Assembly: GCA_015680685.1 (NCBI GenBank)
Contig: MNCI01017909.1
Location: forward strand, 311,079-375,078
DNA length: 64,000 bases
Reading direction: 5' to 3'
DNA from: Gnetum montanum
Lineage: Eukaryota > Streptophyta > Gnetopsida > Gnetales > Gnetaceae
A program made the position numbers and the translations under genes. The notes under the pieces are model-generated. The model was not told the DNA's origin. It saw nothing but the letters and a program-made list of their open reading frames with translations, and made no database searches. This document shows positions 33,137-44,502 of the stretch, piece by piece. Numbering within the stretch: position 1 is the first letter of the stretch; every line of letters begins with the position of its first letter.

Positions 33137-35740
33137 ATGTCTTCTTCTCACAGGCAAGATGGATCCAACCCACCAGTGCCACAAGAATGTAGGGTGGTCT
33201 ACACGCATCTAGATGAATATGTCCCCGAATTCACCTTCATCCTACATTAGGATGAACATTTGCAATGGCAGGACATAGAAGGCAACATCATACTACCGCC
33301 TGACCGATTGGCTCTTGGAATGTTGTATCACAATCATGCCAGACTAGGCATCCAGGACCGTGGTGTGAAGTACGTCATGGAGGACCATGACTACCAGGAC
33401 TATCGTCCCACTGAGGCCCAACAAGTACGAGACCAGCAACAGGTGGAACAATATGAACACATGTAGGGGAAACAATTCAGTAACCCCTTATTCTTGCAAG
33501 GGCTACATGACGATAGGGAACCTGTCTTTCACGATTCCCATTTGACCAAACTTCCTCTGGGGCATCAGATCATTTAGTCCATCATCCAGAACAAGCAATC
33601 AAGTGACCAGGATCCCCAAGAGGATGGAGGATCACGTAGGAGAAATCATGGCACAAGCAAAGATGGGCATGAAGATTGAGGCCTCTAGCAGAGTAGAGGG
33701 GGAGATCGACATCGAGGCAGTGGTGATCCCTCTCCCTCTTCTCCATCCTCTCACTCCCCTCTACCTTCATCCAGTTTAGACTCTGATCATAATTGTGGTA
33801 GAAAGGAGCTAGGTGATGGTGGTCATAAGGACTGAAGGGAATGACGTGAGGAAGTGCGTGACCAATCGTGCAAAGCTCACCATCATGAAAGGAGAGGTAG
33901 CCGAAATTATCATAGACATCATGGTCCTCAGTAGGACTATGACTCAGATGAACCATTGTTGGCTACTCAAAGCATGCTCCATATCACCAAGGTAGTTTAG
34001 ATACCCAACAAGCACTTGAAGGATAGTCAGATCAAGCGCATCGACATGAACAACATTCTCAGATTTGAAGAGGGATACAATTGTGATTTGTAAACTCACC
34101 TACAAACATTTCATGATGCTTGCACCCTGCAGAACATCGACAATGATTGGAAAAATCTTAAGCTATTCCCTCGCATACTCATCAAAGAAGCAAAAAGTTG
34201 GTACCGGTCTTTGGAACTAGAATCAATTAGGAGATGGAGTACGATGTTGGAGATCTTCAATGACAAGTATTAAACCTACTCCAAAGTGGCAAATCTGAGA
34301 TGTCAAATCCAAGGTTGAAAGCAAGGTAGTCATGAACCTTTGGATGCAGCCATGAGAAGATACTATTCATTGTTACATCGATGCCCTGGTCATGGCTACT
34401 CTCAGTGGGCATAGCTTTGCCATATCATTGATGGGCTTCGCTTTGAAACTAGAAAGACCCTTGGTGTGTACGCCCAAGGATGACTATCAAAACTAAGGGT
34501 CCATCAATTGCAGTGCCTAATTGAGCAAGTGGCTAAGGAAGAGGGGGAACTCAAAAAGAAGGAAAGTGNACTAAGGGTCCATCAATTGTAGTGCCTAATT
34601 GAGCAAGTGGCTAAGGAAGAGGGGGAACTCAAAAAGAAGGAAAGTGCAAAGGAGTTTAATTGGGATCCCTTCATCAGAAAGAGGGAGGTCCGATTTTGTG
34701 AAGAGGAATCACCACTGAATGCAGTGGTGAATTGAAAAACCTTATCCCTATAGAAATTTACCTCTGAAATCTCGACAAAGGTTGACAAGATGTGGGACTC
34801 TTTGAAAAAAAAATTTCAAAGTGTTTTGAAGATCACAGAGGAGTCTAGAGAGCAAGGTAATGATCGTGATCGACATAGGAAGAAGGAAGCTGAATGTGCC
34901 CACCATAAGGGTAAGGACAAAGTTGTTGTAGCTAAACAGGTTGTAGACTCTGATATAGAGGAAGATAATGAATGTGACATATGCCAATATGAACACCCTA
35001 AGGGGTGTTGTCCTGTGATGTCACATCTACAAGAGTCTGGGGTGTATGCATTGAATCCTCGCTTGGCAAAGAGGCAAACACCCTAAAGGGTGCCTTACCC
35101 ATAAGGCAATCATGAGCAATTCCACCAACAGCAAGGATATTATCCAAGTGGAGTGCCACCACAACCTTATGAATACTTTTAGCAGTGGTAGCACCCATAA
35201 GCGTGGGGGATGCCACCTCCAAGGCAACAGTACCCTTACCGACAGCCAGATCCCTATGGATACTACCTTCAGCAACCAGTCTCTCCATGGGACTCTTCTA
35301 GTCATGCAACCTTTTAGAATTACTACCTTCCCCTGGAATATTTCCAACCATAGTCTCCATCACCCAGGGGGAAAATCCCACATCTTTACTATCCTCCATC
35401 ACCTTCTCCTACCATCCCTACTTAGCAACACCCCACTCAGTTACCACTTGCTTCACCTATGCAGGGGGAAATCCCACCATAGCCACAGCAACGCAACGCT
35501 ATGAGGGCTATCAACCTACAACTGGCTCCTCAGCCAAGTGGACCGGAAGTGAAGCCATAGAAACGTCCCTTTTTCTAGCCCAATAACCTAAACATACCCT
35601 CATACACACCTGTGGCTAGTACCTTTGAACCTCAAATCGCCTCCACTGTTCCACCCTTCGAGCAGCCTTCAAACCAAATGCCCTCCAGCGTACACACGGT
35701 CATGCTCACACACGCCATAACTGACTAGATAAAGGCAAGT
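33137..35740 (+). pseudogene. Gag, element 3
   Basis: ATG at 33137 (MSSSHRQDG), matching the gag start of element 2. The N-terminal region has stops at TAG codons (33249, 33464, 33574). The capsid core at about 34110-34550 reads LKLFPRILIKEAKSWYRSLE, STMLEIFNDKY, YSKVANLRCQIQG and RRYYSLLHRCPGHGYSQW, the retrotransposon gag domain. A Lys-rich stretch and CDICQYEHPKGCCP (34975-35016) follow, a CX2CX3HX4C knuckle. The rest is Pro/Gln/Tyr-rich (35100-35520). Frameshifts and the N at 34569, with its duplicated flank, interrupt it. Confidence 0.85.
34488..34648. other. Assembly gap with duplicated flanks in element 3 gag
   Basis: An N at 34569 is preceded and followed by nearly identical ~80-bp stretches starting ACTAAGGGTCCATCAATTG and ending AAGAAGGAAAGTG. 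They differ at one site (GCAGTG/GTAGTG). Best read as unmerged contig ends. Confidence 0.85.
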
Positions 35741-36700
35741 CATCTTCCCCAGAAATTGATTGATCCAGGGAGCCCTCTCATCTATTTTCAGGTGGTAGGA
35801 AATGAGCCATGTAAATATTTTCTGGATTTGGGGTCAGGAGTCAATTTGATTTCACATGACATGTACAAGAATTGGAACCTGCCCCCATTAAAGAAGAGCA
35901 ACATTCGACTCGAGCTGGTAGACCAATCCATTACTGTTCCCTTGGGATTGGTGGAAGACATTGTGACCACCATTTCCTTGTCATTCGTGTGGAGAATTGC
36001 AAGGGGAACTTTCCAATCATAATGGGAAGAGCCTAGTTGAGCACAGTGGATGCAAGATTGGGACTTCAAGATCTTTCCCTTGAAATTTCAAAGGAAAATA
36101 CTTTTGGAAAGATCAAGAAGAAGCATGTTCCATGCATTACGTACAATGACTCCAGGTGCAACTGTGTGCAGCAGCTATGGTCCACTAAGCGAACATCTAT
36201 TCAAGCATGTAGTTGATGTATTGAGGAATCACAAGTCCAACAATGCCTGTATGCAGTAGCCACAACTCAAGAAGGCACCCAGTGGCTGACCACTAATCCT
36301 ACTAGTAGCACTTTGTGCATGGAACCATCTGAGGGGCTTGTACGTGCCTACATAGAAAGCATGGATCATTTAGAAGAGGTTCATCAACAAGTATCCACCG
36401 TTGATGACCATGATGATTGGGGAAAGTTACAAATCCCTGAAAGTTTCAAACAAGAGTCCTTGGAACTCAAACCCTTACCGGCCCACCTAGAATATGCATT
36501 TTTGCAAAATGGAAAACCGGTGATTATCAATGCCATCCTTGCTCCTGAACAAAAGAGAAAGTTTCTGAAGGTGGTGAACAAATGGGAAGATACTTTTGCA
36601 TGGTCGTATTCTGAATTAACAAGAGTTGATCCTAGGGTTTGCCAACATCAAATTTATATTGACCCCTCCATGAAGCCACAATGACAACCACAAAGATGAT
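35741..36700 (+). pseudogene. Protease and PR-RT linker, element 3
   Basis: Aspartic protease: FLDLGSGVNLISHDMYKNW (near 35820-35880) holds the active-site region, with DLGSG in place of the usual DT/SG. LVDQSITVPLGLVEDIV follows, then, after a +1/-1 frame change near 35985, NCKGNFPIIMGRA and a TAG. The acidic linker 36313-36684 (MEPSEGLVRAYIESMDHLEE, FAWSYSELTRVDP) leads into RT; the last motif resembles the conserved FAW..DM.GI.P entry of plant gypsy RT. It ends at TGA 36682-36684 (probably a former CGA). Confidence 0.82.
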
Positions 36701-38271
36701 TGAATCCCAAACTGAAGTAGGTCATCAAAGATGAAATCGAGCAGTTGCTGAAAGCGGGGTTCATCTATTCCATTATCGATAGTGAATGGGTCAGCCCACT
36801 TGTTATTGTGCCAAAGAAGGATGGCAAATGGAGGGTCTATACAGATTTCCGATTGCTCGACATGACTACCTTCAAAGATCACTTACCACTTCCATTTGTG
36901 GGCCAGGTGTTGGATACCATTGCGGGGCATTGTTATTATAGCTTTTTGGATGGTTATAGTGGCTATAACCAAATCCAAATTGCACCAAAAGACCAAGCCA
37001 AGACAACCTTCACAAGTCCCCAGGGGACTTTCACACACAAAAAGATGCATTTTGGCTTATGTAATGCACCTGCCACTTTCCAACACCTTGTCCTCAACAT
37101 CTTCCAGCAGCAAAATGACAATGGGGTAGAAGTCTTCATGGATGACTTCTCTACCTATGGGACCACGTTTGATCAAGCCTTGAACCACCTTGGGCAGGTT
37201 TTGAAAAGATGTGTGGACACTAACCTACGGCTCAATTGGCAGAAAAGCCACTTAATGGTCTAGGAGGGCATTGTGTTGGGGCATCGTATTTCATAGACAA
37301 GGATTAGCGTGGATCCTGAAAAAATTAGGGTCATCCAACACCTTGTCCTCAGCATCTTCTAGCAGCAAATTGGAAATGGGGTAGAAGTCTTCATGGATGA
37401 CTTCTCTACCTATGGGGCCACGTTCGATCAAGCCTTAGATTGCCTTGAGCAGGTTCTGAAAAGATGTGTGGACACTAACCTACAGCTCAACTGGCAGAAA
37501 AGCCACTTAATGGTCTAGGAGGGCATTGTGTTGGGGCACCGTATTTCACAGACAGGGATTAGCGTGGATCCTAAAAAAATTAGGGTCATCCAAGGAATCA
37601 CCCGATAACCAAGCACTGTAAAGGATGTTTAGTCATTCCTTGGCCACACTGGTTACTACCGGCGCTTCATCGAAAATTTCTCAAAAATCGCCAAGCCATT
37701 GGTGGAACTCACGAAGAAAGATGCTCCATTCGTCTGGACTAGGAAAAGTGAATTTACATTCCAAATGCTTAAATAGAAACTTGTAGAGACTCCAGTTCTA
37801 TGGGCACTTGATTGGTCTAGGCCCTTCCACATCATGACGGATGCATCCAATTATACATTGGGAGCTGTGCTTACACAGTGGGACAATCAAAAATGCCCAT
37901 GCTATATTCACTGTGCGAGCTATAGCATTGTGGGTGCTCAACTTAACTACACCACCACTAAAAAGGAGTTGATGGCAGTGGTGTTCACCTTGGAAAAATT
38001 ATGACACTATGTGCTCGAGTACAAGGTGTTCATGCATACTAACCACAGTGCCATCTAGTTCTTGATGAACAAACCAATGGTGAGCCTCCCTATCATACGG
38101 TGGCTCGTGATTCTTCAAGAATTTGACCTCACTATGGTAGATTGGAAGGGAACCGAGAATGTGGTTGCTGACCACTTGTCTCAGTTACGATGGGATAACA
38201 CAGAAGAGGAGGAACCACTCTTTGACCAATTTCTAGATGAACTTCTCTTTGTGGGAGTGGTTGATACGTAG
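36701..38271 (+). pseudogene. Reverse transcriptase and RNase H, element 3, with internal duplication
   Basis: RT blocks in one frame: LLKAGFIYSI, SEWVSPLVIVPKKDGKWR, YTDFRLLDMTT, YYSFLDGYSGYNQIQIAPKD, HFGLCNAPATFQ, then VEVFMDDFSTYG. The segment 37081-37335 is repeated at 37336-37590, in frame (255 bp, 85 codons), so FMDD occurs twice. The connection (FLGHTGYYRRFIENFSKIAKP) and RNase H (TDASNYTLGAVL, LNYTTTKKELMAVVFTLEK) follow; the late Asp of DHS is Asn here (NHSAI). It ends with WLVILQEFDLTMVDWKG and NVVADHLSQL. Internal stops are mostly TAG. Confidence 0.9.
37081..37590 (+). repeat. 255-bp tandem duplication in RT
   Basis: Two adjacent copies, each beginning CAACACCTTGTCCTCA and ending AAATTAGGGTCATC. 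I count about 20 differences in 255 positions (about 8%), mainly transitions. Both copies share TAG after HLMV; only the first has TAG in the later RISQT block, where the second still has CAG. Confidence 0.9.
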
Positions 38272-38394
38272 GTGCCCAAAGAATCACCTTGGTTCAACCA
38301 CATCCTCACCTATCTCACAACCTAGGAATTTTCAAAGGAGTGGGATCATCGGCAAAAACAACAGTTCCTCCATAAGGCCAAGCACTTCATGGAA

Positions 38395-39485
38395 ATCAAT
38401 GGCCACCTTTAAGATGTGTGTAGATGGCCTAGTTTGATGGTGTGTCCCTGATGATGATACATTGCGCATCCTCCAAGATGCTCACGAGGGTCCTTGTGGG
38501 GGTCACTATGCTAGACAATGCATGGCCATTAAGATCCTGCTTGCAGGATATTATTAGCCTACAATTTTCAGGGATGCACAATGGTTTGCCTGCTCCTGTG
38601 AACGATGCCAAAGAGACGATGGGATGACTGCATGATTAGAGGGACCTCAATAATGGATCCAACCACTAGAGCCCTTCGACATTTGGGGCATTGACTTCAT
38701 GGGTTCCATCACACTCTTGTCCAATGGAAAGGTGTACATCATCGTGGTTGTGGACTACTACACAAAGTGGGTGGAGGCGGCAGCTATCATTGACTGTTCC
38801 TCCAACACTGCTGCATGATTTATCTAACAACAAATTGTCAATAGGTTTGGAGTGCCACGTGCACTCATCTCAGACAATGGAATGCATTTCACAACTGTCA
38901 CCTTTCGTAAACTCATGCAACACTTGGGGGTTACCCATAAATTTACAATGCCTTATCACCCCTAAGCCAACAAGCAAGCTGAAGTCACCAATAGGGAGAT
39001 CACCAAAATCCTCACTCGAACCATCAGTAAATATAGGAGGGAATGGAGTACCAAACTTAATGATGCCCTCTAGGCCTATCGCTCCACTTGGAAATTTCCT
39101 ATAGGTTACTCTCCCTATGAGTTAGTATACAGTAAGCTACCGAAACTCCCAATCCAGGCAGAACTCTGGACACTATCCACAGCTAGTGACTTAGGTCTTG
39201 ACCTACCACTAGCACAATGCAAACGACTTATCAACCTAAGTGTGCTAGATGAGAATCGATTAGTGGCCCTATCTTCAAATGAGATCCACAAGACCTACAA
39301 TAAAAAACGTCATGATCTTAGGATTTAGAAGGTAACATTTAGATGTGGAGATAAGGTGCTTTACTGGAACCCCACACATGTACCATAACTGACCAAGTTT
39401 CAAACATTGTGGAAGGGACCTTACATTGTCTCTGAAACCTTCCCATTCGAGGCCTTGCTTATACACAAACCTGACTAGAACGTAG
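38395..39485 (+). pseudogene. Integrase, element 3
   Basis: One frame shift (near 38400) separates it from RNase H. Zinc-binding domain: DAHEGPCGGHYARQC and CSCERC. Core: PFDIWGIDFMG (first Asp), KVYIIVVVDYYTKWVEAAA, VPRALISDNGMHF (second Asp) and [13 protein letters not shown] (Glu), so the DDE triad is still readable. C-terminal: [45 protein letters not shown] and WKGPYIV. Interrupted by stops, several at former Trp or Gln codons (for example TAG in the WAYRST block at about 39072). Confidence 0.88.
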
Positions 39486-40216
39486 TTGGTCAATCAGCAA
39501 CAATTAAAACCTTTTTGTGAACTCCACCTAACCAATGCTACCGCCTCATCATCACCAGAACAACCTCATTCCATTTTCATGTCTCCTCCTTTTCGCCTAG
39601 TCATGGGGGAGACCGTCCTCCATGCTAATCCATTCTACCAAGCTCCCCATTGTTTTTGGAATTTTTTGTTTTACACCTTTTTTTTTCAACATCATTCGTA
39701 CGTTTGCCAATTCTTACTAACTTTTCCTTTCTTTAATTACTTTTCCATTTCTTTGTTGATTATTTATGCATGTGTGTGTGTTTAATTTTTAATTAGTTGC
39801 TAATAAGTCATCTTATTACCATCAGGTATTGTGCAGATGGTTTTCGTTGCAATGGGTCGCGTGAAATGGTCCACCTAGTTTATCTCGCTCCCACCCTCGC
39901 ATTGTTGTTCTTGGACTTTACGTCTATTTTCATCTCATAAATTCAGTAGTGAGTCCACATCATCCACCCATTCACCGACTCCATGGTTTTCTTTCCTTTG
40001 GAAACATGCAACCCCTTCACTTAAAAACATTTTAATTAGTATGTGACCTATGTAGTTCCCAAACTTGGGGATGATCCAATGGTTTGAATCGGGTGTGACT
40101 TCATAGGGAATGCAACATTTGTCATCCTCTTCTATCCCCTGGGTTACCGGTGTGTCCTTACGGATTTCTTACCACTCCACGTCCTTCCCTACAAGGAAGC
40201 TCCTAGGTAATTTGAC

Positions 40217-40399
40217 CTTGCATGATGTGGTCCTCATCGCAAAAATTCAAAAAAAAAACACATGAGGATTCAAAGCACATCCCTTGGTCAAATGCATGCT
40301 ACCCAGCATGGGTCTTTGCATGGTGTGGTTTCCACGAAATAACAAGAAAAAAAAAATAAAAACCTAACTACGTGGGAATTCAAAGCACACCCCTTAGAC
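40217..40399 (+). repeat. Two hairpin units, element 3
   Basis: Unit 1: TGCATGATGTGGTCCTCATCG, A-rich loop, CATGAGGATTCAAAGCACATC. Unit 2 (from about 40313): TGGTGTGGTTTCCACG, A-rich loop, CGTGGGAATTCAAAGCACAC. The inner stems differ in sequence (CCTCATCG with CATGAGG; TTCCACG with CGTGGGAA) but both pair. Confidence 0.78.
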
Positions 40400-41129
40400 C
40401 ACCTCTCACAAGTCACAAGAACTAGTTATGGGACTCACTCCGTCCCCGCTAACTTAGTCCCGTTTCACTTCCTTCCTCTCACGCCTGTTGGAGTGGTGGT
40501 TCTCTATGGGTGCATTCTTGTATACTTGAAGGATGGACGAGGCTTGACATGTTGTTGTGATGTCACTGTATGTGGTTGGTTTTGGGTCTGAACTCAGGAA
40601 AGGTCCTACCAGGTCCCTTAACCACAACTTCACATGGGGTTTTATGTGATTGATGATTGGAATTCCAATTCTCTCACCTCTCTCTTCATCCATTTCTCTC
40701 CATAACTCACCTCACTACTTGTTTTATGTTTTGAGGGTTTGTCGTGATTTCCATGAACTCCTCATGCCTCGACAGGTTCACATGGATGGGGGCATTAACT
40801 TGTAATCACCATTTCTTGACCTCGGGGTCCATGAACTCTGGTGTTGAGGATATGCAAGGGCTACTGAGGCTACCGCCTGCTATGGGAAGGACCCACTTGC
40901 ATATTCCTGGTGTCGTTTGTTAGCCTCCAATCCTTTTGATTTCGAAGGTTGATTATTTTCATGATACCCATCGCTTGAATTCTTCTTTGCGGAGTTCTTT
41001 TTCACCACACTCTCCTACTTTTGACTCTCTTTTGTGCCCCACTTACCTTCCTCTCTCTCTCAACCCAGTTCTTGGTCTCTCACACTCTTCAACTGCCCCA
41101 ATTTGACATTTTTTATCGATTTTTTGGGC

Positions 41130-41240
41130 TTTCTTTTGTCGGGTCAACGTTGGTCAACAGGTGCGACCCCCTGTGTATACGCAACCGTGTATACATGGCC
41201 CTGTCGACGTAGCCCTACACCCCTATATATATGCTCGTTG
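41130..41240 (+). promoter_or_regulatory. Internal U3-like module upstream of ORF3
   Basis: CGTGTATACATGGCCCTGTC... aligns with CGCGTATACGTGGCCGCGTC... of the 5' LTR; over 32 positions 26 agree, and five of the six differences are transitions. CTATATATATGC follows as a TATA-like box (about 41222-41233). Sequences to both sides do not match the LTR, so this is a module and not a solo LTR. Promoter function for ORF3 is inferred. Confidence 0.6.
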
Positions 41241-41646
41241 CGCCTTACACTTTTGTCATTTTGCAAACAAGTTGGGGGGAGATTTTGCCATTTTTCTGCC
41301 TTCTTCCCAAGCACCTACGTTTTCTATCGCGTGTTTACATCAACCTATCCTTCCCTTCTTAAGCACATGGAGGTATGCTCTCAGTCGTTTGGGGGGGGGG
41401 GGTGACGCCTATTAGAAATTAATTAATTAATTAAGACTTTGCACCTCTTTAGGGAAGAAATGAAAACAATAGTTTAAACTCCAACTTATCCCTGATTGTT
41501 TATGGTTCTAACCCATCAACTAATACTCTTGGGGATTTAATGGGATGCATGTGCCATCATCATAACTTAGTCAAACTAAGAAGGTGTATGAGGATCATTT
41601 TGAGCAGCTTGTGCATAATCTAATTAGTGGTTATGTTCGATTGCAG

Positions 41647-44502
41647 ATGGCACTGAAACCAAGGCATCCAAGGGGAGAAGGACCATCATAGCCTAGGGAC
41701 AAGCATCCACAAATGGGAAGGGGACAAGGCGTGCAGCACCCAGAGCATGCAAAGGGCTCTCATGCAATCGACCCCCTCTGCGAAGGACCTGATGTGGAAT
41801 CTGTCCATCAGATTCTTGAAGAGGAGATTCCTAGCAAGCAATCGCAAGGGGATGAAACTCCGGGGATAGCACCATGGCTTGAGGTCACCCTGACCCAAGC
41901 ATGTCTTGATACTATCAAGCCGCGGGAAGTGCAACGAATGGTCCTACAAGAGTTAAACTTTGGACCATTTCTCGAGACTGCACCAGAAGATGTGAAGCTT
42001 CAATTGCAAAATTCTCCTATATGGCCAATCATCACAACTAGTGGTGAATGGTACTTAGGAGAGACCTATCTCTTCTGGACAAATCAAAAATCGGGGTCTA
42101 GAGTAAGAATTAAGGACATCTATGTCTCTTACTCTGTAGAAGCAATTGCGCAAGCTCTAGTGTTGCTAGAGACTGGAGCAGATGTGGCGGAGATCCCAAA
42201 GCAAGTTGACCTCGAGGTAAAAGAGGAGTGGAGCAAGCGGTGCTATGGGGTGGATCGCAAAGAGTTCAACACTTTGACCACCGTGGAGAGGGTGTATTCA
42301 AAAATTGCATCTTACCACCTGAACCCAACGGTGAGACCCAGCAAAATCACTACCTTCTCCACTTGTGCATGTGTTGCCTTAAGTGGAAAATTCCTAATGA
42401 GCCTTCCACAATTGTTATTCTTGGAAATTGAAAAAAGGTTTGCTGAAAGCGAACGTGAAAGGTAGGCTCTCCCCTTTCCCTGCCTAATCAAAAAGTTATG
42501 CAAATGGGCAGACATAGCATGGTATGCCAATGATACACTCCAGCATGCCCCGATTGCCTCATGGTAGGAAATGATGAAGGACAAGACTCTAGCCATTACA
42601 CAAATCAAGGAGGAGCAGCAACCACCTCCATCGCTTGCACAAACAACGAGGTCAGGTTCGCAAACCATCGCAAAGCACATACGCAAAATCCGGCAATCGC
42701 TCTTGAGCCAACAAGAGCAATTTGGAAGGACAGGTGGAGGAGAATACCCTTAGGTCTATTGCCCTGCAATGAGCCATCTGGAACAAGTGGCTCGCTCAGT
42801 AAGTCTACTAGAAAGAGTAGGGTCGATGTTCTCTGTCGCCCGAACGTAGGTACCTGCAAGAACTGATTCTAGTGTCCAAGAGGTAACGGTATCCACGCAA
42901 TAGTTATTTCCTGAAATTTTAGGAAACGCCACTACTTTCTCGGTATGCTTAGAAGATGGTGAGGGGGCGACAATCCTAGTGATGCAGCACCAAGGATAGG
43001 AGGTTACGGACGAAGTGGTTGCTGACACGATTTCTACGGCCCTCAATGCATTGGCAGCACCTATACCAGACGTACATGGACTTGAAGATGTACAGGCATC
43101 CGTCAAAACTTCATGTAGCAGGATCGATGCAGCCCAACATGAAGAATTGTTGGACCGAATGGTGGGAACTAGGTAATCGCTTTTGGATGTCTTTGACCTT
43201 CTGGACAATATCACTACAACCTAGTCAGAGCTACTCTCGGCAAGGGGTAAGAGCCTCATCTTGGAAGCGCAACTTGAAGCTGCTCAAGCTAATTGTCAGC
43301 GCTTGGCAACAGAAGTTGCTCAATTAAGAACCCAACTTGCCGATCCAGCTCTCTTCAACCGTGAGCTCACTAGAGATGAAGCTTTTCAACAGCTTCAGGT
43401 CAAACTTTAGATAGTTGAGGATGAGCGAGAGTCAGCGATCCTAGATAAGTCCTTGTCAAACGCTCATGCATATCATTTAAACAAGGACTTGATAGAGGTT
43501 CACCAGGAGAATATCAGGTTGATCACAGAAGTTCATCGCCTACGCAATGTTGGTGCTGAAAATGAACACATGAAAAGCTTTATTCACCAACAACATGAAG
43601 AGCTAGCTAGGGTGAACACTGATGTGAGGAGGTTGACCATCGAGAATCGAAATCTGTCTATGGAGGAAGTTCGAAACTTGCAATAGAAATTAGCCATGGA
43701 AATTGCCGCTTGGAAGAACAAATCCCTTAAATTTGAAAAAGTTAAGAATCATTACAAGGACCAAGTGGGGTTGTAAAAGGAAGTGAACGAGAAACAGATG
43801 CAACTCGCAAATGCTAAGATGAACCAAGTGCTCTAGCAACTCTGAGAAGGAGGCAAGGTATGGCAACCTATCTTTGATGGGTTGAATGCCTACATCCAGG
43901 CTGAGATTCACCTCAAGGAACTACAGATTGAAGAAATGATAGAATACATAGAGTTGGCCAACCTTCGCTACGCAAATCTGGCTATGCTAATAGCTGGGAG
44001 GCTACGGTCTAAACTAGAAAAGCAAGTGGTTGCCTCGTATTCTTTATATGAGGGCGAGTTCCAAGCGCACAAGGCGATAAAACAAAAATTGGAAACAGCA
44101 AATGCAGATCTTGAGGTTCTTTGCACCCACTTTAAAGGACAACATGTGGTCATGGAGAACTTGGCATGTTGAATGAATAACTACCAGCAGCTGCAAACAT
44201 CAATTCGAGCATTCGACATCAAACGAAAATAGTTCACAGCCTAGTTTGTCAATTTGAAAGAACTCTTCCCTGCATTATCGTGCCCTTGGGAGGTTCCAGT
44301 CCTGACACACATTGGTGAAGCTGCTTGGACAGTGAATGATCCTAGAAGCAAGGAGGAAAAAATGAGGGCCCTCTTGGAGGCTTTCTGGTTACCTCCAGAA
44401 GTTGCACCTACTATGGGGCAACCATTGTTCGTGCCACCGCCGCAACATGGGCCAAAGGCTAGTGAAGGTCCGTCAAAACCACCACCTCCAAGGACGGTGT
44501 GA
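41647..44502 (+). pseudogene. ORF3: accessory protein with coiled coil, element 3
   Basis: One reading frame of 951 codons between integrase and the polypurine tract, with no frameshift. I count 17 in-frame stops: 13 TAG, 2 TAA, 2 TGA. Start MALK at an ATG directly after a CAG acceptor. Residues ~20-270: globular-looking, Trp-containing, with VRIKDIYVSYSVEAIAQALV, the motif shared with the copia accessory ORF. ~300-500: low complexity, Gln/Ser-rich. ~520-840: long heptad-like, Gln/Glu/Leu-rich coiled coil (LEAQLEAAQANCQRLATEVA; LIEVHQENIRLITEVHRL; LKELQIEEMIEYIELANL). End: Pro-rich tail (FVPPPQHGP, KPPPP). No membrane segment is visible, so it does not look like the env-like ORF of classic Athila. 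Function unknown. Confidence 0.75.

Larger units (their letters stand above)
39486..41646 (+). other. Pol-to-ORF3 spacer, element 3
   Basis: About 2.1 kb without a supported gene. It holds a T-rich tract (39660-39790), two hairpin units (40217-40399), a CT-rich stretch (40990-41110), the internal U3-like module (41130-41240), a G13 run (about 41390-41402) and TTAATTAATTAATTAA (about 41418-41433). It ends in TTCGATTGCAG, a splice-acceptor-like site directly before the ORF3 ATG. Confidence 0.7.

Noticed and set aside
33582-33956. 124-codon His-rich minus-strand ORF
   Set aside because: Antisense of element 3 gag; His-rich because of Arg/Asp-rich codons on the other strand.
41389-41402. Run of 13 G
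   Set aside because: Single homopolymer, possibly length-variable or a sequencing artefact; no structure around it.
42312-42686. 124-codon minus-strand ORF
   Set aside because: Antisense shadow of ORF3 of element 3, with no independent support.
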